Below, piece by piece: positions 12,527 through 24,272 of a stretch of 64,000 nt of DNA. The stretch is taken from contig CM074856.1 of assembly GCA_037501455.1 (NCBI GenBank), positions 91,338,001 to 91,402,000 of the forward strand, written 5' to 3'. Source of the stretch: Lantana camara (taxonomy: Eukaryota > Streptophyta > Magnoliopsida > Lamiales > Verbenaceae). The notes under the pieces were generated by a model. The model saw only the letters and a program-made list of their open reading frames with translations, searched no databases and was not told the DNA's origin. The number at the start of each line of letters is the position of its first letter. The stretch's first letter is position 1. The translations under genes were made by a program, and so were the position numbers.

Positions 12527-12562
12527 GAATCCGAGGACGGATTCTCTTAAGGGGGAGAGAGT
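12527..12562 (+). promoter_or_regulatory. PPT and PPT-proximal hairpin (P1)
   Basis: GAATCC-GAGGAC-GGATTC (12527-12544) forms a perfect six-pair hairpin, followed by the polypurine tract AAGGGGGAGAGAG (12549-12561) that primes plus-strand DNA synthesis next to the 3' LTR. Confidence 0.85.
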
Positions 12563-15216
12563 TGTAACGCCCCAATTTCAGGTACGCTCGACACGTGTGA
12601 GTTTCGAGCGTTAGGATTTTATTTTATTATTTTCGCTGAGTTAATTTAAACGTGCTACATTGATTTTTATAAATTGCGTGCAACATGAATATGTGGAAAT
12701 ATATGAAATATGTGTCAACTTGAGAATTATTGTATCATTGGAATTTAATTATTGCATGAACTAATTGCCCAATTTGATTTAATTCCCAAATTGTCCATAA
12801 TTGCTCATTTCCTTCTTTTTAAGAGACTAAATTGCATGAAAGATAAAGGACCTAATTGCTCATTTCCAAACTTGATGTACTTAATTGCATGACCTACAAA
12901 CATTAGGGATTTAGTTGCAAAAATTATATCTCTTCAAGAGATATATCGATACATGCTTCCCTTTCATCATTTCATCCATTTTTCATCCAAAAATCATCAT
13001 TCTTTCTTGCTCTCTCTACCGAGCCAAAACCATGAAAAAGGGAAGAAGAGAAATCATCATCTTCAAGCTAGAATTTGTTAGGGAAATTCATGATTCAAGC
13101 TTAAGCATCCATGATCATCCATCTTTCTTCCTCCAAGTTCATGTAAGTAAGGAATATGTGAATTCTTGATGAAAATTCATGAAGCTAGGGTTTGGGATTA
13201 AATGGAATATTATGTGTTTTGGTTGTTAGAAACATGATTATAAGCTATAGCCTTGAATTTCATATATGAATCTTGAAGATTATGGAATTATATGGTGATT
13301 TGATATTTGAGCTTGAAGTGAGGATTGTGATGATCAAGGCATGAAACATGTGTGTATATTGGGTTTTATTACCTCTCAAGCATGTGTATATATTTTCCTT
13401 CATAAGTTATAATGTTTGGAAGTGAATTATGATGGTTATGGTGGGATTTGGGAGTGGTTCGTGCATGCCCTGTTTCTTCCCCTGTTCTGCTGCATCTTCT
13501 GTAAAACGGGAACGGCCCTTCCCGTTCCCTTTGTAAACAGGGAACGGCCGTTCCCATAATTTGAATAGTTGCAGGGCGGCGAGGACGGGAACGACCGTTC
13601 CCATTTTGGCTTGCAAGCCGGAACGGCCGTTCCCATCTTCGGGGAGCGTTTCGGGACTAGGGAACGGCCCTTCCCATTTTACACTAAAACCTGGAACGGC
13701 CGTTCCCAGGCTCCTGGAAGTGCAGAAACATTCTGCACAAAATTACAATTTTGGCCCCTCGTTCCAATGGCCTATTTGATCCCGAATTGCTATTATATGA
13801 TTGATTATATGTCAAAACAACATGTTTTCATGCTACATTGTGTATTGCTCGATGTCTCGTGTATGATTATGCCGTGCGTCATTATATGAATAATATGATT
13901 GAATTATGGTCTCATACACGCACATTGTCCTGTTTCTTGTCCAGTTACTCTCCAGAACGGAGATTGTGGCTCATGAACACGTTCACGCATTCACGAGTCG
14001 TGTGTCGCCTGTCAGGTGAGGTTTAATTTCTAGCTACATAGAACCCGTATATCCCTTATGTGATATTTCGGCCAAAAGGTATTTATATTTATAAATTCCA
14101 TAAACTATTGACCATGATTTATAGTTGCATGTTATCAAGTCATGTTTCAAGCAAGCAAGCCATGATTGTCCATGTTCATGATTTCAAGCATGTTTAGGCG
14201 AGTAGCATGATCGTTCACGATGGGCCCGAGGGTAGTGACTAGAGCCAACCGGGAAAGCAAGGGCTGACGGGTAACTCTGGTGCTATCCTCACCACATTTG
14301 GGGTCACCCCTGAATCCACTAGGAGGTTAGTGGAGGAAGGAGCTCCGGGCTTAGGGATTCATGTACCCTCTGCTCAACATGTCGTGGATGGTGAAGGCTA
14401 GCTACCTTCCCATCATTGGAGGGAGAAGGAGACTGGGGACGAGTCCGGCACCACGGATGCGCCTCGGGTTATTTCATGATTGTTACTCCATGTACATGTT
14501 ACCTGATTACACTATTGCACGATAGCACGATAATTGATTGCATGATCACCTCGTGATTGATAAACAAGCAAGCATGTTCATGTTCATTTGGAGTAAGGTT
14601 GGAGACCGCCCTCACTCGCCGGGGCCATGTATTGATTGATTGCATGATAATGAACAAGTATTTAATATTGACAGTTGTATTCTCGGGCGAAGCTACGTTA
14701 TTATTGAATTTGTATAATTATCTTTTATAAACCTTTACCCGAGAATATAACTTGCATGTTATCTGCGCTAATATATATGTAAACCCCTCACTCGGTCTTC
14801 ACAGACTGACGCCTCCACCTTTCAGGTATTGCAGGTGCACGCTAGGCGGGAGTGAGTCGAGTCGGGTCCAGTTCATGTAGTCATGTCATCCGTGGTTCGT
14901 GTATTTATTTATTATGGAACTGTAATTATTACTATTGTTAAAATTGGGAGATGATAATGTATTAATATGATAAGTTAGAATATATTTTATTGGAAAATGA
15001 GAAATATCATGATTGAATAAGTGAAACTAATTGTTAGAAATTGTTTTATGCTTCCGCTTTGTCTTATTGCATGTTTTAGTTATCCCGCCTAGCTTGTCGA
15101 GTATTGCATTGTCACCCGTTCGCTATAGGTTGGTTCATGTACGGATTGACCATTTCGTATGTGAATTAATCTATAGTGCGGGGGTGTGGCACCTCCACGT
15201 GTACTAGGGTGCTACA
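12563..15216 (+). repeat. P1 3' LTR
   Basis: 2654 bp, with five substitutions seen against the 5' LTR. Its palindrome array is at 13506-13708; at 13592 this copy reads GGGAACGACCG where the 5' LTR reads GGGAATGACCG. Confidence 0.95.
13506..13708. repeat. Palindrome array in P1 3' LTR
   Basis: Second copy of the GGGAACGGCCGTTCCC array, 6370 bp downstream of the first. Here the last unit is more complete (GGAACGGCCGTTCC) than its 5' LTR counterpart. Confidence 0.85.
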
Positions 15217-15347
15217 GTGACGCCCCGTCCGATAAATCGTGCAAGTATGCGCCACGAGAGAGTTTACCTTACGCACTTATGTGATTTAATTCTCTTTTAT
15301 GTGTTTAATTCCAACTTTGATTGAAAATGTGACTTAATTGACTAAAG

Positions 15348-15386
<39 letters not shown>
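15348..15386 (+). repeat. Poly(A) tract (39 A)
   Basis: Uninterrupted A run inside P2. No duplicated flanks were found that would mark a retroposed insert, so it is listed as a simple repeat. Confidence 0.9.
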
Positions 15387-15389
<3 letters not shown>

Positions 15390-16180
15390 AAAATGGTAAA
15401 ATATGAATTCTTGCATGACAACTTGAGAATGGAACTTGGATGAATTTAAATCAATTATTGGAAGTTGGATTTAAATAGGACTTGGACCTATTTGTGTGTT
15501 TGGGCCTAACTTGAATTAGGTGAGTTCGGGTCATTCGGGACCAATATGGGCTCGGGAATTCGAATTCGAATTCCGACACCACCATTGGACTTGAATCGGT
15601 GATTCGGGTCCAACGGAATTTATTTTATATTTTTCGGAAACCATTTAGACTTTAAACCTTTTAATTGTGACTTATTGGGCCGAAGGTCATTTATTTGAGC
15701 CCAAATCATATTCAAGCCTTTAGTCCCACATTTTATTTTGGAAACCCTAACCTTGACCTAAAACTATTAGCCACCATATAAATAGCCTTATCCCCTTTTC
15801 ATTTCATTTCAAACCACACAAGTTAGCTTCCAAGAGAATCATGGAGAAATTTCAAGAGAAGATCAAGACTTGAACCATCTTTCATTCTAAGAGCTCATAT
15901 TCCTTGAATTCTCACTCCTTCACAAGACAAGGTAAACTTTGGATCTCTTTTAATGAGTATTTCATTTCTATTCTTGGATTGGAGCATGAAATTTGTTGGT
16001 ATATATATTAACTAATTATTTTAGGCTGGAATATATCCCTTTTTCGTCCGCTTTTCTTGCTGGAATCGTGAGCAGTGGCTTGCGCTAGAAATGAAATGAT
16101 AAAGGAAAAATCATGATTCTCAATTTAATGTCTGAGTTGTTACCTAATTGCTGTGGAATGAAAATTAATTGCATAGTACA

Positions 16181-16207
16181 CTTATCTGCTAGTCACTAGC
16201 AGATAAG
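16181..16207. repeat. Perfect 27-bp palindrome
   Basis: The arms CTTATCTGCTAGT and ACTAGCAGATAAG (13 bp each) surround a single C. A direct copy of the left arm with its upstream context AATTGCATAGTACA recurs near 18707-18733 without the right arm. Confidence 0.9.
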
Positions 16208-16491
16208 TGGAATGAAAACGGGTTAGACCCTACCCGAGAAACTGTAACTCGGGTCTTCAGTATGTTACGCGGTATGTAGGCTTTTGTAGGAAAAGACTCG
16301 TTCATTTCTTATTAAATGACCAAATATTAGGGTTTAATCTAGTTCTAGAACCACGATTCTAGAGTTATGGTTAATATATATCAGATACATAAGGATAATT
16401 TTAGAATTAAAAGTTAGCGATAGTTTAACATTCATTAATTTTTGTCACTGATATATATAAGGATAATTTTGAAGTTAGGAAGGTTATCATC

Positions 16492-18459
16492 TGTTAGAGT
16501 AGTGCCCTAGAAGAGCCAAATAGTTTAGGCCTCTTTTTGTAAACTACTCTTATTAGCAGCAATTTGTGACATTAATGAAATAATAAATGTAACGTTTCAT
16601 AGTCGTTTAATTCTATGTGGCCAATTCATCATATCTCATTCAAGTTTATTAATTACATATTATAATTGTTTGTGTATGGATGAAACCCCAAGGTCACATT
16701 AAGCTACGGGACTTGACCTCGCATAGGGATGGAGGTTATGAAACAAGTCTCTATGGCGTGACCTAAACCAACTCCAAGTCGAAGAGTCTAATAAGCACGG
16801 GGATGTTGACTTGACTCGTTTGAGACTTGCTCATACGACGTGCCTTTTAGAAAGGTTACTTTGTTTCATAAGTATTGGATGTAGAGACATTCACATGCGT
16901 ATGGGGGTGCTTGTTAGGGAACAAGTACACTGAGGATCCCGACAGGAACACCTCAATGGGGTAAGGCTTTTACGCCTTAATGATGAGGTTGGTTCCCTAG
17001 TTATGGTAGTGTCTAAATGGTCCTTAGACTTGAGGCTCCATTGATGCTCTGTGCATGACAAGGGCAATGTTTGATATGCGCCTAGAGATTCATGGGTTCC
17101 ATGAATCTCGTTATGGTTGTATGTTGGCATTGTTCGAATCATGTATGGGGGCATATGAGAGGCCAACATAGAATCTATCGCTCGTCTAGAAGAACGAGTG
17201 AATCACCCATGAGTTCTATTGTAGCACATTCCACTTAAATCCTTGCGCAAGGTAGTGAGATCTAAATTAGGAAATGAGTTTCCTAGAGTGTTAGATCAAA
17301 TGGAATTGCTATTAGAATTAATTCATAGCATTAGGACTAATAAGGTTCTATCATTCCCATGCCCTAGGTCCTAATCGGGGATTAGACGATAGAAGGATTT
17401 TATCTCACGGTATCCATGAGACTGAAAGGTTCACAGCATAAACTTCACCTGTTGGATGGGTGGTCATGAGCTTGTCACTAGACATCGATCATGATCTGTA
17501 GGTACTGATTAATTAAAAGGAGTTTTAATTAAACAGTGATTAATTGAAAGAGTTCAATTAAATCAATAAGATAAAAGATTATCTGAAATACCACATTGAG
17601 AATGTGGGCCTACTACTATTCATTGGTGAACCTAAGGGGTCACACAATGACTCTAATTGAACAACAAGATTATCTAAAGATCAATAGAGATTGATTGATG
17701 AATTAAAAGAGTTTAATTTATGAGAGAGTAATTAATTAATAATTGTATTAATTAATTTATGCTTAATTGTTAAGCCATTGAGAATAGATGTTAAAGAGTT
17801 AACATTAATTTAAATAAGTGTATTTAAATTAATTGGACTTGAAATTTAATTAGGAGTAATTAATTTTTAAGTCCACAAATTTAATTAGATGTTGGACTTT
17901 TGATTTAATTATTATAATTAAATTAAGTCCACTAATTAAATAAATATTGGGCCTTTTAATTTAATTAGTAGTAATTTAATTAAAGCCCATTATATCAACT
18001 AGCTTAGCCCATAAGGTTTTTGACCTAGGGTTAAGCATATAAACAGATTTGTGAGAAGAAAGAAATCATCGTTGTTTTTCTTCTTTTTCTGCTTTCTCTC
18101 CAAGTCTCTCTTCTCTCTCTTTTCTCAATACAGTATTGAGAATACTATTAGATAATCAATATCTAATTAGTGTTCTAGTGTGCTAATTGATTAGTTATTC
18201 AATTACGAGTCGTGGACTACCTTAGAGGAATTCCGCGTGGGATTCTTGGAAGAAGATCGAATAGAAGAGAACCGGATAGGTTTTGGAAAACCTTCTTGTC
18301 ATCGCCATCAACTGGAAGCGAAAGAGGTATTTGATTCTTCTTCCGCTTAAATCGTAAATTTGAATCAAAGGCTGATCTTAATTGGAATTCCGATAAAACT
18401 TGTTTTATAATCCCTAAAAATTTTAATTTCCGCTGCGTTAGGGTTGACGAATTCCAACA
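16492..18459 (+). mobile_element. Copia-type solo LTR
   Basis: Begins TGTTAGAGTAGTGCCC and ends GACGAATTCCAACA. The 5-bp TSD TCATC is at 16487-16491 and 18460-18464. There is no PBS, PPT or coding sequence, so it is read as a solo LTR of 1968 bp. Its termini resemble those of the C1 LTR (57992-59932): both open TGTTAG, both are near 1.95 kb, both have CCGCTGC near the 3' end and both end CCAACA. Orientation is inferred from the TGTTAG...CAACA order. Nearby P2 sequence of about 145 bp (16345-16487) recurs diverged right of the insertion (about 18486-18630). Confidence 0.85.
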
Positions 18460-19476
18460 TCATCATCTTTTGACTTATAAGCGGTTCTGTAGAACCACAA
18501 TTTTAGAGTTATGATTAATATGTATTAGATATATAAGGATAATTTTAAAGTTAGAAGTCGCAGACAATTTAACATTCATTAATTTTTGTCACTAATATAT
18601 ATATAGGAATAATTTTGAAGTTATGAGAATTATCGGCACCTCTTAAGAGAATCATGATTTTTCCTTTATCATTTCATAGCAGATATATGACTAGGAATTC
18701 GAATTAATTGCATAGTACACTTATCTGCTAGTCAACTTGTTTTGGAATTCTTGTATGCAATGCCCAGCATGTTGTAATTAATGATGATAGATGTAATGAT
18801 TGATTAAAAAGGGAGCTCGGAATTCTTGCAATTAACAATGTAAGTAAACGAAATGCCTTGTGGTGGAGTGAGTGTTTGAATTATAAAATAGGAATTTATA
18901 TTAACATGTCCCAATTTAATAAGAGGAGTAATGATTACTTGGAGAAAAGAAATGGAAATCTGGACGTAATGGTACAGACTCCGATCTTCAATTCTTGCGT
19001 CCTTTTTGTTGAATTTATTGTACTTGATAAGTGTACTAATGTTGAAACAATTTGCTGTTGCGTGAATATACAATTTGCTGCTACGTGAGTCTTACCTAGG
19101 AAACCGTGACTTTTGCTTGGAATTATTTAAACTTGGTGGAAATTATTTGGAATTATTATGCAGCAACATAAGTTGGAAATTAAAGTCAATATTCCCTCAA
19201 ATCAAATATAAGAGATGCATTAATTGCTTGAAATGTAAATTGGGGAGCATGAACATCTTTTATCCTTGCCTGCCGCCACGTTGCCCATCTTTCATTTAAT
19301 TTGAATGTTTTCTTGTGTTTAATACGCCACTAGCTGATGCATCAGTTATTAATTAAATACATGTGTGTGTGTATTATATACTTAGTGTAATTTTAGGCTT
19401 TGGGTTCCCTCACGTGGCTGTGTCCGATTCAATCAAGGCTTAAACATTAATTCTAAATAAAACCTGATTCTGATTA
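18460..19476 (+). other. P2 solo LTR, middle part
   Basis: Non-coding. Contains a diverged direct copy of 16345-16487 and, at about 18651-18680, an inverted copy of 16092-16122 (GAATCATGATTTTTCCTTTA against TAAAGGAAAAATCATGATTC). The overlapping short frames on both strands have no recognisable domain. Confidence 0.6.
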
Positions 19477-20121
19477 GGTTTTTTTGCAAGGAAACCCCTT
19501 GTGTCATGTGAAATGCTCGAGACCAAGACTCCTTACAACTCGCACCAATAGCGGCACTGAGCGGCCGGAGAAAGACCTTGTGAAAAATAAATTCTCATAT
19601 AAAACCCTATGTTTTCAAATTTTTGCAGAAAAAACCCTGAGACGTGTTTTTGAATCACACGCGTGTTTACTGCGTGTGATATTTGATTTTTCTTTACTTT
19701 GTCGCGTAAAATGATAAATTTACCCCAACATTATATTTGGGTTTTTTGCAAGGAAACCCCTTGTGTCATATGAAATGATAAAAAAAGACCCCGTGAAAAA
19801 AAAATTATCATATAAAACCCTATGTTTTCAAATTTTTGCAGAAAAAACCTTGAGGCGCGATTTTGAAATTTCGCCGGCGGAAGAAATCCTATCAACTTTT
19901 TTTTTTTTTTTAATTTCTTTTATATGTATATATATGTATGTATTATATAATATATTATATATATACATGTATATGTATAAAATTACTAATGTACTATATG
20001 TATTAAATATTATTTATAAATTTATTTATTTATTTTTGGTAGAATTTGTAAATTTATTATATATGTATATATTAAATATTATTTAAAAATTTATTTATTT
20101 GTTTTTTGGTAGAATTTATAA

Positions 20122-20164
<43 letters not shown>

Positions 20165-20857
20165 TAATTATTGTACTATACATATAAATAATATTTAATA
20201 TGTATATACGTAATGTCTTTTTTTTCTTTTGAAATTTCTTTTATATGTATATATATGTATGTATTATATAATATATTATATATATACATTTATATGTATA
20301 AAATTACTAATGTACTATACGTATTAAATATTATTTATAAATTTATTTAATATACATATATATATATATATAATTATAATTATTTTACAATACATATAAA
20401 TAATATCTAATATGTATATATATAATGTATATAAATATATAAATTATAATATATATTTATTAAAAATCTTATAAAAAATATATGTATAATATTATAATGA
20501 AAATATATATGTATTGTACACTAATTATAATTATATATATATATACAATTAATATTTTATTTATTGCATATAAATACATATATATATATATTGTAATTTT
20601 TGGACTATTTAATTTTTTACAGGGTTTTTTTTGCTCATTTCATAAAACACAGGGTTGTGGGTGCATATAGTTCTTTAAGAATGTATTGTAATGAAAGAAG
20701 GGCAATTTTGACAAAACACATCGGTTCTTTGACTAAATGGTGTAAAGGGGCGGTTTGCAAAAAATAAAAAATACAGGGTTTATTTTACTAATTTTTTTTT
20801 TTACAGGGTTTTTTTAGCTCTTTTTGAAAAACACAGGGTTGTGGGGGCATATAGCTC
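19477..20857. mobile_element. Non-autonomous insertion with 10-bp TSD (MULE-like)
   Basis: Flanked by the exact 10-bp direct repeat ATTCTGATTA (19467-19476 and 20858-20867), a TSD length typical of Mutator-like elements. The left end GGTTTTTTTGCAAGGAAACC recurs inside at 19739. The right end ACAGGG...AAAACACAGGGTTGTG with GCATATAG occurs twice, at about 20619 and 20803. Both ends are thus duplicated, as if one copy sat inside another. Terminal inverted repeats are weak. The centre is (TA)n and A/T repeats, including a duplicated block (about 19916 and 20236). No transposase. Confidence 0.6.
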
Positions 20858-20867
20858 ATTCTGATTA

Positions 20868-22636
20868 ACTATGTAAGTACTCTTTTAATTAAATTAGGAA
20901 GTTTATTTATTAATGGGTGCTTGTCGTGTAATGTGCATAATGAAATTCGATCCCTTCTTTTATTTTAATTTTATATCGGCCTTTAAATACAAACCTTATT
21001 TTAATAATTAAAATGCATTATTTTAAATATTAATAATATGACTTTAATTTATGTTCTAAACTTTAATACTTCATTTTAATTGAATAATTTCGTATGAGAG
21101 CTTACCCCATGTTATGCTATGTGACCTATGTGTACACTTCATTCCATAATCCATATCATTCATCTCTTGGTACGCCGTGCGTCTTACTTGGTTCATATAG
21201 AGTTTAAGTCTGGGCCTTTGCATGTCTTGTCACAGAGTTGGGTGGTGCTGGTGAGCCCGAGGCTTAGAGTGTTTGGCCCTTCACACTCTCAGACACTACT
21301 ACTACGAGGTGAGGTTTAGGATTTTGTATAGTTAAATGACCTATGACCCCAAGATGATGATTTCAATCCTCGCATGCGATTATATACTATATATACGATT
21401 AAATATGTGTTGAATATGATATGTTGATGATCTTGTGTGAGTCCTGCGTGGATGGAGGTCATGAGGCTTAAAGTTCCATCGCGTAGGAAGGGTGTAAATA
21501 TAAAACCAGTTTTTGAGGCATATGTAAGCTATTTTGGAAAATTCAGTGGTGTTATGATTCTGTAGCGAGTTAGCCATGATATATGGTATCTGTTCTATTA
21601 TGTACTGTTCTGTATGTGGATCCAGGAGCTGGTACGAGTGGAGACCGGTACGGCATAGGGCCGTCGGATAAGCCACTGTGCTAGTTTCCATTTGAGATAT
21701 CATTGCGCGACCTTAGGGTGATGAGGGAGGCGTGATATCTTGAGCCTTCGGTGTTTTATCCGGGGATGACTCTTGTGGGTTCGCTACCCTCTTGAGATCG
21801 AGTCTATTTTTAGACGGTGTTATTATAGATGGTTTTGGGGACTGTACATCCCCTCCATCATTGGTGTAGCGGTTGGATTGGTTGTGATTTATGTTCTGAG
21901 GAGTAAAGATGGGAAGCTCGTACTCGCCGAGCAGTTGATTATGTTATGTTATGGAATTATGAATCGGGATAGAGTCTTTCTGGAAATGGTTTCTAAACTT
22001 ATATCTATATCTTATTTGGGTTCTTTCAAAACGTTTTGGTATGTAACACCTATCCCCGGTTCATGAGTCCATCATTTTTATTCTGTGCTATGCTCCTTAT
22101 ATATATCTATTGTGGGTGTGCGTTAGCCCCCTCACTCGGTCAAGTTGACTGACCCCTCATTTACACTTTTAGTTGCAGGATTGTTGGCGTTTGCTAGGCG
22201 GAAGTGAGTCATTTGAGTTGCACTTCGTCGGTCTAGTCTTTCTATTTGCATTGTCTTTTCACACACTTTACTTATGCTTTGTCTTGTAGACTTGAGATTA
22301 TATTTTACTATTCGGTAGCCCTGCGTGGCACTCTCATTCGGCCCTTTGTGGCACTTGATGATTATTACTTTATGTTGATATTCGGGACTAGGGATTTATG
22401 CTAGTTGAACCCGTCACCTGCTTTGCATGTTTTGTTTTAAATGCTTCCGCTATCTATTGTTGTTGGTTTTAATTGCTTCCGCACTCTGAGTTTTGGTCAA
22501 GTTAGATCCGCCTAGCCTAGTGTATGAGTTGGTCTCCCATCCGCTCTGATTCGGATTCGGGCATGGACTTCCATTTCATGGCCGGGTCTGGATCATAGTG
22601 CGGGGGATGTGGCACTTCTCCGTTTGGGGTGTTACA
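20868..22636 (+). other. P2 solo LTR, right part
   Basis: Right end of P2, with CCTCACTCGGTCAAGTTGACTG near 22131 and the conserved terminal block GCGGGGGATGTGGCACTTCT. It matches the M2 LTR in reverse complement. No genes. Confidence 0.8.
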
Positions 22637-23952
22637 TGGAAAGTAGAACTGGATCTTGGAATGAAGGAAGTAGGTTGTTGTCCCTACCAAACATTTCAAA
22701 GTGATCGTGAGCGAGATCACCAGACACGTAGCTTGGATAGAACCACCAATACCGAGAAAGCTAAATTGGAGACTTGAAAATCTTTAATTGATAAGCGATG
22801 TAACGACCTCAATGGTTGGGGATACGAATTCATAAGGGGGAGAGCTGACCGGGAGATAACTAAATTCACGATGGTACTCGGATGAACTACCTCTAGTGGG
22901 AAAAATGGAAAAATGCGAGAGGCAACAAGTAACCGGATTCTACGCCAGTGGCAAGAGATGAAATGGAAGGTTTAGATTCAGGGGAATTTTAAGATCGAAG
23001 TGAATGAAACTTTGAGAATAATATTGGAAGAGATAAGTTCTTAGAAAGATGAAGATTTGAATTCAAGGAATGCTTGAGATTTAGAACTATAAGACAGGGT
23101 AAAAGATTGATCGTTGGTGACTTCGGTCGCAGAATCAGCCTCGCTAATTTCTTACTATAGGACTTACAAACTAAATCTACAAGGTTGAAAAGATCGTATA
23201 CGGCATAACGTATCTCATGCATTGGAGACGATGGGAACGTGAAGGAATTACAAGAATTGGTAAAGAGGGTATCGGATAATAACAACCGATCCAATCATCA
23301 TATTCTACGATGATGAAGTGAGAGTCAATGCAACTAGAGATAGAATTGGAAAATCTAGGAGAGATCACAACATGAGCAAAAGGAGTTGCCAATTCGTCAA
23401 TCATTTCTCCGTGATGAACAGGGGATGATACTAAGACTTGAAGGCTAGGATTTGAGTCATTAAAGATTAGCTCAAGCATCCGAGGAGGTTGAGTATAATT
23501 CTTGGAGAAGGATGAATTAATTGGGTTAAGTTTAAGCACACACTCAAGATTAGAAACTTTGGACCATGATGTTTATTAAAGATAAGAGGATCAACCGTGG
23601 ATCGAAAACCGGGTGATCATTGAAGCCTTGAACACATCGTACATTTTAAGCCATGGCATTAGGGATTAAAGGAATCTCCAACAAAGAATCCAGTGTTGAA
23701 TCGGATCACTACAATGGAAGATTCCCGAACAACGGTGAACGGTACATCAAACATCCATGGCATATGCATACATGCGATTAGTTTGAATAATTTTATGATG
23801 CTAAGTGCTTTGATTGCTTGTTTTATTAACTGCTTTTGTATGATTGATACTTCACATATTTGATATCTCCTACTTGTTTCTTGTGTGGTTGTTGTGTGAT
23901 TATTTATTTAATTATTGTTTTGAGAGCTAGAAAGTTTCTCTTTCTTTGTGTT

Positions 23953-24062
23953 TGAGAGACGGGGTTCTCTCATTGTCTGTTTGAGAGACGGGGTGCTCTC
24001 ACTAGTTGTTTGAGAGACGGGGTTCTCTCGTTGCTTGTGCTTGAGAGACGGGGATTCTCTCA
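23953..24062 (+). repeat. Stem-loop array in O
   Basis: Four tandem units of TTGAGAGACGGGGTTCTCTC with variant loops (GGGGTG, GGGGAT), spaced 27-34 bp. The array ends about 230 bp before the PPT, the same place as in P1. Confidence 0.85.
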
Positions 24063-24272
24063 TTTGTTTCTTATTGTCTGTTTAGCTTATAACTGGCGGC
24101 AACTTAGGATTTCGAGTGTTTAGGCTTCGGTGAATTAAGGGTTCTGACTTAACAACATTTGAAGACCCTTATTGTTGGAAGACCTTTTCCAAACTAATTC
24201 CTGACGGGGAGTTGCTAACCCGTATGGGATGAACACGGGAGAGATGCATAAGAGTCCAGAACTCGAGGTAGT

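Larger units (their letters stand above)
8847..12562 (+). other. P1 interior, non-coding
   Basis: Holds the leader, about 3.2 kb of degenerate sequence, a stem-loop array (12213-12318) and the PPT region. The longest frame (10369-10701, 110 codons) shows no gypsy or other domain I recognise. The stretch from about 10077 onward is homologous to the O interior, and the end (12361-12562) aligns with O at 24110-24308, including the shared CTGACGGGGAG and GGGATGAACA. Confidence 0.8.
6193..15216 (+). mobile_element. Complete non-coding LTR retrotransposon P1 (gypsy-type, LARD-like)
   Basis: Two 2654-bp LTRs (6193-8846 and 12563-15216) begin TGTAACGCCCCAATTTC and end AGGGTGCTACA. The 5-bp TSD GTGAC is at 6188-6192 and 15217-15221. 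An initiator-Met PBS (8854-8865) and a PPT (12549-12561) border the 3716-bp interior. Comparing the LTRs by eye I see only five substitutions (6454/12824, 6466/12836, 7222/13592, 7323/13693, 7614/13984), under 0.2 percent, so insertion was very recent. No gag or pol frame is recognisable, so movement must have depended on proteins from another element. It landed six bases inside the start of LTR P2. Confidence 0.95.
15217..16491 (+). other. P2 solo LTR, own sequence after P1
   Basis: Continues from the TSD GTGAC as GTGACGCCCCGTCCG. It includes a 39-base A run at 15348-15386 and a 27-bp palindrome at 16181-16207. No genes. Confidence 0.75.
6187..22636 (+). mobile_element. Solo LTR P2 (gypsy, same family as M2), carrying three nested insertions
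   Basis: The LTR starts TGTGACGCCCCG (6187-6192, continuing after P1 at 15217) and ends TTTGGGGTGTTACA at 22636. The 5-bp TSD TGGAA lies at 6182-6186 and 22637-22641. No PBS or PPT abuts either end, so this is a solo LTR left after LTR-LTR recombination. The last 130 bases match, in reverse complement, the start of the M2 LTR at 30425, including GCGGGGGATGTGGCACTTCT. Own sequence: 6187-6192, 15217-16491, 18460-19476 and 20858-22636. Insertions: P1, a copia-type solo LTR and a MULE-like element. No genes. Confidence 0.9.

Noticed and set aside
15348..15386. Poly(A) tail of a retroposed gene or SINE
   Set aside because: No flanking target-site duplication and no gene or SINE body upstream. It sits within otherwise continuous P2 sequence.
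6187..22636. P2 as the 3' LTR of element O
   Set aside because: There is no polypurine tract before 6187, and an exact TGGAA duplication flanks 6187-22636. The O 3' LTR is instead at 24309, preceded by a clear PPT.
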